Source: Undibacterium sp. CCC3.4 (GTDB taxonomy: Bacteria; Pseudomonadota; Gammaproteobacteria; Burkholderiales; Burkholderiaceae_D). Taken from it: a stretch of 64,000 bases of DNA. Each line of letters opens with the position of its first letter. Within the stretch, counting starts at the first letter, position 1. A program made the position numbers and the translations under genes. The notes under the pieces were generated by a model that saw nothing but the letters and a program-made list of their open reading frames with translations, did no database searches and was not told where the DNA came from. The DNA lies in NCBI RefSeq assembly GCF_034347425.1, contig NZ_CP133779.1:4340001-4404000 (forward strand), given 5' to 3'. Of this stretch, positions 1-10,288 are shown in pieces.

Positions 1-1
1 C

Positions 2-187
2 GCCAACTTGCGGCGCTTGTTGGCCGATCACAATCTACTGCGCAGCGTGACAAGTAATTTACTGGAACTGCCGGCACCGGCATTCGTCAATTTAGCTGAC
101 AATCAGTTGCCAAGCACGATAGTCAATCAGATCAAGTCGTTCAGCCAAGCCCCGCACTACGATGGGCCCAGGATACATTTAGATTGA
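2..187 (+). CDS. C-terminal end of a leucine-rich-repeat protein, probable secreted effector (partial)
   Basis: The reading frame enters from the left edge and stops at TGA 185-187. The 61 visible residues carry degenerate leucine-rich repeats (LRRLLADHNLL, NLLELPAPAFVNLADNQLP) and end in YDGPRIHLD. In IpaH/SspH/SlrP-type effectors the last LRR is followed by a similar Y-x-GP-x-I segment and then the NEL ubiquitin-ligase domain. Here translation stops right after that segment, so no NEL domain follows. It could be an LRR-only effector or a remnant that has lost its catalytic part. The neighbouring type III secretion genes support an effector role, but function is inferred and the N-terminal part lies outside the window. 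Confidence 0.6.
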   Translation, partial: ANLRRLLADHNLLRSVTSNLLELPAPAFVNLADNQLPSTIVNQIKSFSQAPHYDGPRIHLD

Positions 188-314
188 CTGCGCGGAGCAT
201 GTGGGAATGGCGATGCGCTTAACAACTAAATGAATCGTCGCAAGCGACGATGGAAAAGACTCTGGAAGGGGTTTGCATCCCCTCCCATCGCGTCGCTCCT
301 TCGTCGCTCACCGA
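188..314. other. Intergenic stretch with short hairpins
   Basis: No gene is visible between the LRR fragment and the first MITE copy. There is a perfect 8-bp stem with a 2-nt loop at 234-251 (ATCGTCGC/GCGACGAT) and a weaker AGGGG/CCCCT stem near 267-286, neither followed by a clear T run. The segment AACAACTAAATGAATCGTCGCA (222-243, less one base) resembles the sequence just left of MITE copy C near 41171-41192. Confidence 0.4.
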
Positions 315-567
315 CCCCAAGAGGCTGTCGCAAAAGCCTGATGGACGTTTTTTACACCTGAAACACCGCATACCTCGTCATTCCCGCATGCTTTTGGCGG
401 GAACCCAGCGTCGTTTTTTACATTGAAAATGCCACAATTTCTGGCATTTTCAGTTAAGCACGAACGCCGCTGGGTTCCTGCCAAAAGCGCGCAGGAATGA
501 CGTGGCCACCAGTTAGGGTAATGATACCGACTCAATACCCTTTTGCGACAGCCTCTGAAGGCCGGGG
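315..567. repeat. MITE-like palindromic repeat, copy A
   Basis: A roughly 250-bp non-coding element bounded by inverted repeats containing GAGGCTGTCGCAAAAG (left, from 321) and its complement (right, ending near 556). The outer GC-rich part of the right repeat continues to about 567. Inside lie two further inverted motifs built on CGTCATTCC/GGAATGACG and CTGGGTTCC/GGAACCCAG, so the whole unit could fold into a long hairpin. Related copies are at 38157-38415 (reverse orientation), 41187-41477 and, decayed, 31267-31356. It has no transposase gene and must be moved in trans; the termini look IS5-like, but that is only a guess. The sequence to about 596 is also shared with the flank of copy C. 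Confidence 0.8.
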
Positions 568-697
568 TTTCAAACCCTAGTCAGATTTTTGATGAATTAA
601 GGAAAAAAAACAGCTCGCCACGGCATCATTTTTCAGGGCAGACAACAAGGCCAAGAAAAATGGGGCCGCAGCAAGACTGTTATTTGACTAATGCAAA

Positions 698-2522
698 CTA
701 CTCATTGCTGTCGACCGGGCGAGGCGAGGCCGACTTGATTGGTAACATCCTGGAAAAAAAAGACTGCTTTTTCTTTTCATTAACATCGAGCAAAAAAATA
801 TCGCTATTAAAGTCTATATCATCCGGCAATCGCGGTGATGACAGCGATTGAGAACGCTGGGGTTTGTGCGAATGATCTTGGCTAGTCGAGCGCGGTATTT
901 TCTTTTTCTCAGTCTTCATCTCGAATACTTCACTATACTTCGAGTGCTTGGAATCGGCTGAATGCGATCTGCTGTGTGCTGCACCATCGGCTGATTCTTG
1001 ATGGTACTTGGGAAGCGAAACATTCTTAAAGTCATCAGCGTAACGATCCCAATTGCGATCGAGGTATTCGGCTACTTTATGACGCATCGCCTTAACCGTT
1101 TTTTGTGATATATCCTTACCCAGTGCCCCATTCACCGCAGCATAGAGACTCGTCGCATCGTCCCATTCACGCTTATGCTGGTATTGATAGCCGTGCTCAT
1201 GCGCACGTATGCGCGGAGCGTTCAGATTCACCCTCTTTTTAATTTGTTCAAGATTCAAAACTTCTGTGTGACCATCCGGCTTGAACAGTATGCCGCTGTT
1301 TCCATCGGGATTAAACTTAAAGGCACTCTTGATAACGCCGGTACCGATAAGGAGGGGCAGCAAAGTATTGCCTTGATCGAGACCAGCCTCGACCGCAGCA
1401 ACAACGGCTTTGCGACGCCCGTTTGCTTTGTCATTATCAGCTGCCGTCGGACTGCTTGGTGCCGAGCTTGGCACAGAGGCCGTTGGTGGCGGTGCCGATT
1501 CCGCCTGCTGTGCTTGTTTTGGCGGCTGTGGCGGCACTGCGTCTTGCGGATGCGGCGCTTGTTCACCTGGCATGTCAGCATCGGCAGCCCTTGCGCCGCT
1601 CGGTGTCGATGTTGGCACGGAACCCGGTAATGCCGACGGCGGGATTGAACCGGCTTGCTGGGGCTGTTTTGGCTGTTTTTGCGCGCCTACCCTATCCGCC
1701 TCGGCAGCCTTGGCACGTTTCTGTGCAGATGTCAAAACGGATTTAGGTGCCACCGGCGCTGGGACCGAGTTCGCGTGTTGTGGCGCTTGTCCGCTTTTTA
1801 ACTGAGCGCGAGTACTAATGAGATCCTTTGGGTTTATCCTGTTTTTCGAATAGGCAGCATCGAGGTTATGCTGCAATTTACGCATGAACTCCTGCGCCGA
1901 ATCGAGCTCGGACGTTTGATATAAGACCGGTGCCGTGGCAGATTTTTGCTCAGATTTACTCTCAGCAGCATGCTTATCCGCTTGCTGCCCAGCCTCAACA
2001 TGACCATCATCGGTCACACGGAAACGAGAAAATTCTCCCTCTGGTTCATTTTTTAAGGCTTCCAAGATCTTGCGCACCGCAGGAATGTTCACATTAGAAC
2101 GACCAAGCGCATTGAAAGCGGCATGAAAAAAACAATTGCCGTCAGGCGGCACGTCAATCCAATTGTCGCCGTCGCCGTACAGATAGTGATTATTCTGAAC
2201 ATACAACAAACGCACATCATCAACAGCCGCCGCCGCCGCATCAAGAGAATCACCTTTCGTCGTGGCATTGTCAGGACAAATTCGTGTAGCAAATGTGATC
2301 GGCATTTCACCCGAAGACTGATGATAAATCGTTATTGATCTTGGACTATTCCAAAGAGGAGAAGCAACCAAGAGATGCGGCAGCAGATCGCCATCACTGC
2401 AATTCCAAACGCGATTCTCGCCGATTTTTTGGGACGACTGTTCTCTTCGCGCGCCTACATCTTCAGACGAGCTTGCCGATGACGCGAAGACAGTCGATTG
2501 ATTCGCAGAGCGAAAACTGTAA
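698..2522 (-). pseudogene. OTU-like putative effector, C-terminal part of a gene split by an IS
   Basis: The frame is open from the IS boundary (2522) to the stop at 698. An internal ATG at 2305 could in principle restart translation with a weak GGGTGA site. Near the N-terminus is PDGNCFFHAAFNALG, which matches the catalytic Asp-Gly-Asn-Cys block of OTU-family cysteine proteases (Cys codon 2132-2134). I could not place the catalytic His. The middle is a low-complexity Pro/Ala/Gln-rich region. A second module near 1100-1200 (WDDATSLYAAVNGALG followed by a helical segment) has the same pattern without the Cys. The upstream end of the gene lies beyond the IS at 3759-3872 in a compatible frame. 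A deubiquitinase effector is inferred from the motif and the neighbouring secretion system; it is probably inactivated or N-terminally truncated. Confidence 0.65.
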
Positions 2523-2568
2523 TGGTCTAATGTTTACGGACACCTCAATAGGAGGAATAATTACCTAA

Positions 2569-3755
<1,187 letters not shown>

Positions 3756-3758
3756 CCA

Positions 3759-3872
3759 CTACAAACTGTGCGCAAGCCCGGCTTCCGGCTTGGCAGAGTC
3801 GAGGGATTCTGCTGCAAGAAGACCGGATTGAACCGATTTGGCAGGAGCAAGAGTAATATTAGAAAGAGCCAC
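3759..3872 (-). pseudogene. N-terminal fragment of the IS-disrupted OTU-like effector gene
   Basis: On the minus strand a GTG start at 3872 follows a strong AAGGAGG site with 4-nt spacing. The frame encodes about 37 residues, beginning MALSNITLAPAKSVQ, and hits a stop (TAG) exactly at the right end of the IS. The last codons CAC AGT TTG TAG and the first codons on the other side of the IS, TAC AGT TTT CGC, share AGTTT. Rejoining there gives one uninterrupted frame (GLAHS followed by FRSANQSTVF) into the OTU-like gene. This is therefore very likely the original start of that gene. The small-residue-rich N-terminus would suit a type III secretion signal. Confidence 0.7.
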
Positions 3873-4006
3873 AGGGCCTCCTTAATACAAAGTAAATGCT
3901 ACATTAAAAATATTTTCAAAAATCAGCATCATTGATGCCATATACAAACTACAAGTAGACGACAAACACACTACTGGCATACCGATCAAGCACGACAGGC
4001 ACGCTT

Positions 4007-4034
4007 ACCGCCATCGCCATGAAGGCGGTTTTTT
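4007..4034 (+). terminator. Hairpin with T run on the plus strand
   Basis: ACCGCC at 4007-4012 pairs with GGCGGT at 4024-4029 and is followed by a run of six T residues, the shape of a Rho-independent terminator reading rightward. It lies 22 bp past the stop of the minus-strand gene at 4056. That gene would read the hairpin without a following T run, so the terminator may mainly block transcription entering from the IS side. Confidence 0.45.
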
Positions 4035-4055
4035 GTACCGCTTTGCGACACATGA

Positions 4056-7000
4056 TCAAGTGCGATACGCCCAGTTAGCTCGGGTACCGAGTTGATTACT
4101 ACGACGCCGGCCATTATTGCTTAGTAAGATATCCGACATCGGTGTCGCTGCTTGATGTGACTGGCGATTTACATGGGCGCGCGCGCGCTCAGCATCGCGT
4201 TCGAGCCGTGGCAAGGACGAAGCGGAGCGCGCATGTACTTGCGGTACACTGTCAGGCATTGTGGTATCAGGCTGTTCTCCACTCAGTAAAACTTCCATCA
4301 CGCTGGCATACAGGGTGTTTTTTCTGGCCGAGTTGACTGCGCCAAGTTCCGATGCGGCGAACTCGCGCGCTACTGCTGCCAAACCGGTATGCCGTTGCGG
4401 GTGGACGGCAAAGGCCGTTTGTATCACCGCACGTTGCGCCGGACTGAGAGGTGTGGCCAGACTGATGCCAGTAGCACTGGCCTGATTAAAAAATTGATCC
4501 TGTATCTGCCGAATTTCTCGTGCCACCGGGGTATCACGGTATTGTTCATTGAGCGTCAAAGCACGCCCTAACTCGGCTAACCAGAAACGACTGGCGGGAC
4601 GATTGCCGCGCGTAGTAGGGCGCCAAGCTTTGAAAAATTCAGGGCCAAGCTCACCCGCGCTGCCGTTCTCGGGTTCCGTCGCGGCGAAACCGTCGGCACC
4701 GAATGATGGTGCATCTGTCGCCAATTCGCTGACTCTGCTGACAAACGTGGCGTTACTGCGGGCACTTGGTGCGCTGGCCGAAGCCGGCGTCCAGTGCGAT
4801 AAATAGTAGTAGCCGACGAACTCAGCGACTTGATCACGCAAGGCATGAATGGCCGGCTGTGTTGCATCCCGACCAATTGTCTGCAAAACCGCGCGGTAAA
4901 ATTGGTCACCGTCAGCGCCCACAGCGGGTAAAGCAGGCATGAGCACGTCCTGCATCGCCGGCCAAGAACGCAACACGGCTGGAACTAAATAGGATGACAG
5001 TGTGCCCCACCCGCCCGGTTGACGAATTTCATTGACGGCCGCCGTACGCGTTGCTTGCTGCTGAGGCGTCAACGGTGCCGGGGGCTCCGGCCGTAGCGAC
5101 TCGCTCGGCACATCTAGCACATGGCGCAATGGCGCGGCCGCCGCAGTGGCGTTAGCCTTGTCACTGCCGCCATTACCTACCCCAGTAGCGGCTTGACTGA
5201 CAGGCGCAAATTCACGCTCACGCTCCGGCGTGGTGACGATATCGGACAACTTTGCGCTGGCACCGAGAGCGCTGGCACGCGGCCCCGGCAACTCGGAACG
5301 CTCAGCCTGATTGTGCGCCGGCAGTGCATCCTTGCCTGCCGAGGATGGTAGGGACTTGCTGGCCAGCGGCGGCAACAACTGACTCATCAAGGCATGATAT
5401 AAACTATCGGCTGGCGCATTGGCAGTACGTCCGAGCACCGAGCCGGAAAAATCGGCCGCCATACGCCGCAGCCCAGCGGAAAACTGTGGGTGGGTACGTA
5501 AGGCAGCACTCAGTACATTCAGGTCGTTTTGAGACACACTGACAAACGGATCGAGCTCGCGCAGCCGGGCGGGAGTGGTAGTGATACACGATTGCCCCAA
5601 CAGGCGATGAGTAACTTCATTCAAAGTCTGTACTGCCGGCAGATTTTTGTAGGCATCGTGAACGGTCAAGGCGCGCCGCATTTCAGTCAGCCACAATGTC
5701 CCCAACTGCCCCTTGAGACTCGGCGCGCTGTAACCACGTAAGGCCGGCATCGAGTACTGCGCACGCCAAGGAACAAACACGTCACCACGGATCGCGCCGT
5801 CATCCCTTACATTTTCAGGCACGTCAAGCGGCCCATCGGCCGACACAGCAATTGGCAGTGTGAATTCGACGGCATTGTAACGCGCAGGTTTCACGATCTC
5901 GTGGCTCAGTTCAGAGATAAATGTTTCGCCGTCTCCACTATCCGGTGCCACAACTTCGTGTTCGAGATCCGAGACAAAGCGCGCGGATGGCGCCGGCTGT
6001 TCGACTTGAGCCGGGCCGTTCGGTCGCTCTGAGGTTTCGGGGAAATCTGGTGCTGGATAAAATACTTCATCGTCACCGTCGGCCTCATCGGTACCGCTGA
6101 TCTGATCACTACCAATGCCGGAGGAGCGCGCATCCGAGCCACGGTCGACGCTGTCGATCGCATCGGTTTGCGTACTTTGATCGACGAAACCTCGCGGTTC
6201 ATCCTGCGACACAGTCTGGGTCGACGCATCTTTGGTAGTGCGTTCTTTTTTCAATACCCCAGGCGCAGCATCACCCTTCTGCACCGACGGATTAGCCGCC
6301 GCCGCTAAGTCGCCGCCCGTAGGAAAATTAACACTTACAATATCGAGCGCCACCTTGCTATTGTCGACATACTTACGCACCACATGGGGTTTCGGCCGAG
6401 CCCTTACTTTTTTTCTTGCCTCCGCAGCAGGGTTCTCGACCTCGGCTTCAACCGGCACAGGCGGCAATGAACTTGACGAACTTCTGTTGAGCGCCGAAGG
6501 TTTAGCTTGCTCTGGCGGGTCGACCACGATATCAGCAGCATCTGGATTCTCGGGTACCAGGCCGAGCAAACATTCGATCATCGACGCCACCGCCATCACA
6601 TCATACGACAAACTCTCTAAGGTGAGCCACTTGTCTGGCTCGCCGAGCTGAATCTGACGCGTCGATTGCATCACAAGCATAGCCTTAGGGTCAATCATGC
6701 CCAAGATACGTTGGCGGCTCGCCTCATCGATTGCTCCACCCAGCTTTTTCTCTATGTAGTAAACAATCAGTGGCATGATTTCGGTAATCAGTACCGAGTT
6801 GCCTAAGGTGAAATTGCTGCCGCAACTCAAAATTTTAGCCAAACCTTCAAATTTAAGCGTGAGTCTTTTGTACTCGTTAGAATAACGGCTATATTGACCG
6901 AGGAACACAGAATCCTCACCAAAGCCATCTTTGACGATCAGCGCAAGAAATTGCTTTGCAACTATATCAAGTGCCTCAATCATTTCCTGATCACCTTGAC

Positions 7001-7670
7001 GTTTCGCAAACGACATCATTACATGATATGAATTGGCAAAGCGCTTTACTGGTTGTAAGAAGGCCCATGTATCTGGTCCGTTGCAAATCGCTGCTGCATC
7101 AGGATTTAATGATAGCAATTCCTTGAGACAATGTGCGGTATAGAAGCGAGTAAATCCGTCGACCGGAAAGTCAGCATAAGCAGGCACCGTGCTCACCTTA
7201 TGCGGCGCGGCTGTAAGTCCATCGACCTCTGCTTCGTCATTGGTCGCGCGAGAAACATACGCGGTACTAAAACCACGCGCGTTGATCTTATCAAACTCCG
7301 CTTTCAGTACTGCGGCATCGCTCTCCATGAGAGAGTGCGCCAAGGATTTTCCTGACGACGGTTCAATCGTCAAATCAGGTTTCTTGGTGTTCCGATGCGC
7401 CGCCTGTGCAGCATTGCGCTCCGTTTTTGCTTCAGAAAAATTTTTTTTAAAGCGAGATAATTTCGCCTTGAGCTTGCCGGATTTTTTAGAAGAGACAGAG
7501 TCGGCGCGTGGGCTGGGCTTTTGCTCAGAATTGTGCAGCTCAGACGCGTCTTGCAATGAAACGCTTGATCCAGAACTCGACGAGGCACCCGAAGAGTGCT
7601 GTCGGCGGACACTATTCAAATTCGGTGAAGCGGGTAAATGACTTGCTGCTGTTGATGCTTGCGTTTGCAT
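4056..7670 (-). CDS. Large putative type III effector with an internal duplication and an OTU-like module
   Basis: A 1204-residue protein with no recognisable family. The N-terminus (1-65) is rich in Ser, as in secretion signals. Residues about 160-375 form a helical domain shared with the products at 7764-9014 and 9063-10094 (core LITEIMPLIVYYIEKKLGG). A long acidic, proline-rich linker follows. Two related segments of about 120 residues lie near 650-775 (TLWLTEMRRALTVHDAYKN) and 1020-1130 (RFWLAELGRALTLNEQYRD). Between them, near residue 915, is GADGDQFYRAVLQTIG, which has the shape of an OTU active-site block but with Gln where the Cys would be. The start follows CGGAGTGCATT. There are no membrane segments or signal peptide. 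An effector role is inferred from gene position and composition. Confidence 0.7.
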   Translation of the reverse strand: MQTQASTAASHLPASPNLNSVRRQHSSGASSSSGSSVSLQDASELHNSEQKPSPRADSVSSKKSGKLKAKLSRFKKNFSEAKTERNAAQAAHRNTKKPDLTIEPSSGKSLAHSLMESDAAVLKAEFDKINARGFSTAYVSRATNDEAEVDGLTAAPHKVSTVPAYADFPVDGFTRFYTAHCLKELLSLNPDAAAICNGPDTWAFLQPVKRFANSYHVMMSFAKRQGDQEMIEALDIVAKQFLALIVKDGFGEDSVFLGQYSRYSNEYKRLTLKFEGLAKILSCGSNFTLGNSVLITEIMPLIVYYIEKKLGGAIDEASRQRILGMIDPKAMLVMQSTRQIQLGEPDKWLTLESLSYDVMAVASMIECLLGLVPENPDAADIVVDPPEQAKPSALNRSSSSSLPPVPVEAEVENPAAEARKKVRARPKPHVVRKYVDNSKVALDIVSVNFPTGGDLAAAANPSVQKGDAAPGVLKKERTTKDASTQTVSQDEPRGFVDQSTQTDAIDSVDRGSDARSSGIGSDQISGTDEADGDDEVFYPAPDFPETSERPNGPAQVEQPAPSARFVSDLEHEVVAPDSGDGETFISELSHEIVKPARYNAVEFTLPIAVSADGPLDVPENVRDDGAIRGDVFVPWRAQYSMPALRGYSAPSLKGQLGTLWLTEMRRALTVHDAYKNLPAVQTLNEVTHRLLGQSCITTTPARLRELDPFVSVSQNDLNVLSAALRTHPQFSAGLRRMAADFSGSVLGRTANAPADSLYHALMSQLLPPLASKSLPSSAGKDALPAHNQAERSELPGPRASALGASAKLSDIVTTPEREREFAPVSQAATGVGNGGSDKANATAAAAPLRHVLDVPSESLRPEPPAPLTPQQQATRTAAVNEIRQPGGWGTLSSYLVPAVLRSWPAMQDVLMPALPAVGADGDQFYRAVLQTIGRDATQPAIHALRDQVAEFVGYYYLSHWTPASASAPSARSNATFVSRVSELATDAPSFGADGFAATEPENGSAGELGPEFFKAWRPTTRGNRPASRFWLAELGRALTLNEQYRDTPVAREIRQIQDQFFNQASATGISLATPLSPAQRAVIQTAFAVHPQRHTGLAAVAREFAASELGAVNSARKNTLYASVMEVLLSGEQPDTTMPDSVPQVHARSASSLPRLERDAERARAHVNRQSHQAATPMSDILLSNNGRRRSNQLGTRANWAYRT

Positions 7671-7763
7671 AATGCACTCCGTTTAAGTAAAGTTCTCATA
7701 CTCAGATTGACACAAGCTGGCACACCGAGTTTGATAGGATAATGACGACGCGATAGGTTTTTC

Positions 7764-9014
7764 TTAATACTTGGAAGGATGGGCCGTGTCAGCCGATCGA
7801 TGATGTGTTGACCCACGCAATATTTTGCCGTCCTCTTCCAAATAAAAATCTCGCTTGAGCAAAAGGAATACGATTTTAAGATCCTCACTGATATCGGCTA
7901 ATCTTGATCGATGCTGTACACAGTGGAGCGCATGCCGTTTACGTTCATCGCAAGCTTTAAGGAAATCGTGCGCCGGAATCCAATTCAGAATCGCGGCGGC
8001 ACTATGCGGACTTAGTCGCGCGCCGAGCAGATGCTCGGCACGTGTCACCAGAAAAGCAGTGAATCGATTGCACAGCAAAACATTGCCATAGAAGCGTACA
8101 TCAGTACCGATTTGCTCACGCACGAGGGCCAACAAGTTTTTTTCCACACACGCTACCGCCGATTGGGCAGTGCCGGTACCGAAGTGGGTACCGACCGGGC
8201 CGAGACCATATTTTGTGATCACCTCGGCATACTCTTTGGCGCAGGCATCGAGCTTTTGTTGCATGACTTTGTCATCGACGGCCGCGCTGAGTGAGGTGGC
8301 CAAAGTATGGATAAGAAAAAATTCCTTGATATCTTCTTTAGCCGTCTCATTTTCAGAATTGCGGTAGGCTTTCTCTGCTTTTCGATCACAATTGAAGCAG
8401 GTTCGCAAACCTCGAACCAGATACTCTTGATGCAATAACAAAGTATCTTCCAGCCCTACCCCCATGGAAAATGGCAGCGGCGCTACGGCGGCGCCGGTAC
8501 TGTCGCGCTGCACCTCAAAATGTGTCGGTGACATTTCATTGCGCATACCCCAACACACGGCGGAATACCACTCAAAAACGCGCAGCATCAAGTCATTCAT
8601 ACGCGGATTTTGTGACAGATCAAAGGTCGGAAGCAGCTGCTGTTGCTCCGCCAAAATTTGCGTCTGCGTCGCCTGAGGCGCGGTCGGTAGATTGGGGATA
8701 TTCAAGAAATGCTTGGCATTGTCGCCGGCCGTCCCCTTGGCAAGGTCCAGCACATCCGATACCCTAAGCATACTCAAAGGTCGCAGCGGTCGCGGTGCAG
8801 ACACGCCAGCGAACTCGGATTCCGCTGGTGCCGATGCGACAGAACGCCGCAAGCGTAGGGCCGGCGGATTTACCAATTCCTCATAGCACGGCGGTGGTAA
8901 TTCGCAGCTAGCCAGACGCGCACTCTGTAACGCGGCCGGCATCGCGTTTTGCGGCGGTGGCAACACGGGGGGAGTTGCTGACCGCGATGAAAAAATATTC
9001 CTGATGAAGGGCAT
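7764..9014 (-). CDS. Putative effector, paralogue of its two neighbours
   Basis: A 416-residue protein of unknown family. It has a Pro/Ala/Ser-rich N-terminus of about 80 residues followed by a helical domain. Segments such as YAEVITKYGLGPVGTHFG and HLLGARLSPHSAAAILNWI align in order with the neighbours at 4056-7670 and 9063-10094, where the equivalent helix reads KLG-x-x-(I/L)...IL. It contains more Cys residues than is usual for secreted proteins. The gene lies between the two paralogues with gaps of 93 and 48 bp and is probably cotranscribed with 9063-10094. I infer a substrate of the adjacent secretion system or an accessory factor; no catalytic motif is visible. Confidence 0.6.
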   Translation of the reverse strand: MPFIRNIFSSRSATPPVLPPPQNAMPAALQSARLASCELPPPCYEELVNPPALRLRRSVASAPAESEFAGVSAPRPLRPLSMLRVSDVLDLAKGTAGDNAKHFLNIPNLPTAPQATQTQILAEQQQLLPTFDLSQNPRMNDLMLRVFEWYSAVCWGMRNEMSPTHFEVQRDSTGAAVAPLPFSMGVGLEDTLLLHQEYLVRGLRTCFNCDRKAEKAYRNSENETAKEDIKEFFLIHTLATSLSAAVDDKVMQQKLDACAKEYAEVITKYGLGPVGTHFGTGTAQSAVACVEKNLLALVREQIGTDVRFYGNVLLCNRFTAFLVTRAEHLLGARLSPHSAAAILNWIPAHDFLKACDERKRHALHCVQHRSRLADISEDLKIVFLLLKRDFYLEEDGKILRGSTHHRSADTAHPSKY

Positions 9015-9062
9015 GGCACACCTGTTTCAAAAATTGATAGCAAAAAAAAAATATATGCGTAT

Positions 9063-10094
9063 TCAGTTGATATCCGATGGAAACAGCCTAGGAAGTGTGG
9101 TGAAATAAACCACTAATTTCGTGTACTGCACAGTTTTCATCCCAAGGAATTGGCAATCCAAATCATGCTCTTTGGCACTAGCAGTCATCTCTATCCATGA
9201 TGCTCGAGCAAATTTTTTTAAAATTTTATCTGCAGTTTCTTTACGCAAAGGGTGCCCCAATTTTTGCTCCAGCTTATAGCAAATAAATTCCGGAATTTCG
9301 TTCAAAACAAATGAGATCGCATAAGCACTACGATTGCGTCCCACCTGATTATCTACCAGCTTCAGTACTTTATTTTCCAGCGTACGAACACGGTTATAGT
9401 AGGGCCCATGACCTTGGTCAGGATGAAACGACGCCAAGTCTTTTCTCATGCCGTGATCAGCAATGCACTGAGCATAGGATCGCGCAAATTCATGCATCTT
9501 CTTTGCAGTCTCATGGTCACCGACATGTTCTGAAAAGCGCATGACTGCATAGTAAAGTGTGGAAAAATTGCGTATATCTGATTTACCAAAAGCGGCCGGC
9601 TTGCAATTGTTAACATAAACATCCTCAGCACCTGGGGCTAAGTTCAAAAGATCGAGCAAACGTTTTGCCTCGTGAAGTTCTTTAAATTTTTCTTGGTCGT
9701 AGCTACGTATCTCGCGCGCATCTACGCGAAAAATTTTCCAACGTTCGTCCTCTGGCGGAGGCGCTGTAAAATCGAAGCTTAAATTATCGTCTTGCAATGT
9801 CAATCGATCAAACGTATCCTGATTATTTGTAATGGTATTTTTTATTTTTTGAGAAAGCACATCGCCGGTCGTGGGCGATTTCACTACTGGTCGGTCGCCC
9901 CCAAAAAAACGCTTCATGAAGTTAGACCTACCTACCTTCCCACTTGGATCAGTAGCTGCATGCGGCGACAACTCAGTACTATTTTCGGCACGCGCAGAGC
10001 TAACACCACTCGACGAAGACGACGACAAAGATGAATTTGACTGCAAAGAAGCTGAATACGAGGAGCAACTCGGAGCCGTGGAGGTAATTGGCAT
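9063..10094 (-). CDS. Putative effector, smallest member of the local paralogous family
   Basis: A 343-residue protein. The first 45 residues are strongly Ser-rich (LQSNSSLSSSSSSGVSSA), a composition common in type III secretion signals. The rest is essentially the shared domain seen in the two genes downstream: FSEHVGDHETAKKMHEFARS, YAQCIADHG, then VLNEIPEFICYKLEQKLGH. Since this protein has little else, it defines the minimal domain (about residues 125-330). The ATG follows AAAGGAAATAGTTTC. It is the first of the three genes in reading order. The function is unknown; it is not a chaperone by size or charge, and an effector role is inferred. Confidence 0.62.
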   Translation of the reverse strand: MPITSTAPSCSSYSASLQSNSSLSSSSSSGVSSARAENSTELSPHAATDPSGKVGRSNFMKRFFGGDRPVVKSPTTGDVLSQKIKNTITNNQDTFDRLTLQDDNLSFDFTAPPPEDERWKIFRVDAREIRSYDQEKFKELHEAKRLLDLLNLAPGAEDVYVNNCKPAAFGKSDIRNFSTLYYAVMRFSEHVGDHETAKKMHEFARSYAQCIADHGMRKDLASFHPDQGHGPYYNRVRTLENKVLKLVDNQVGRNRSAYAISFVLNEIPEFICYKLEQKLGHPLRKETADKILKKFARASWIEMTASAKEHDLDCQFLGMKTVQYTKLVVYFTTLPRLFPSDIN

Positions 10095-10288
10095 GAAACT
10101 ATTTCCTTTGAAGTATCAATAGACGGAGCTGCGCGCTCCGAGCTGTAAACTGCTACGGCAGTAGAGGCCGCGCAGAGCAAATTTATTTCACAACGATGGC
10201 AACAGCAAAGACGAAGTAATTCAAAAACAGCATGACTAACAAGGGTGGGGCAAGAAGCGGCAGGCCGGACAGTGGCCGGCTGCTGATA

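Noticed and set aside
188..314. tRNA gene or attachment site at the island edge
   Set aside because: The hairpins at 234-251 and about 267-286 do not fit a cloverleaf, and no direct repeat of a tRNA 3' end was found elsewhere in the window.
1175..1805. Cys- and Gly-rich frames on the plus strand inside the OTU-like gene
   Set aside because: They are antisense to the Pro/Ala/Gln-rich low-complexity linker; the odd composition comes from complementing Ala and Pro codons.
4007..4034. Terminator of the large effector gene
   Set aside because: The T run follows the stem only on the plus strand, so it does not terminate the minus-strand gene in the usual way; it was kept only as a plus-strand hairpin.
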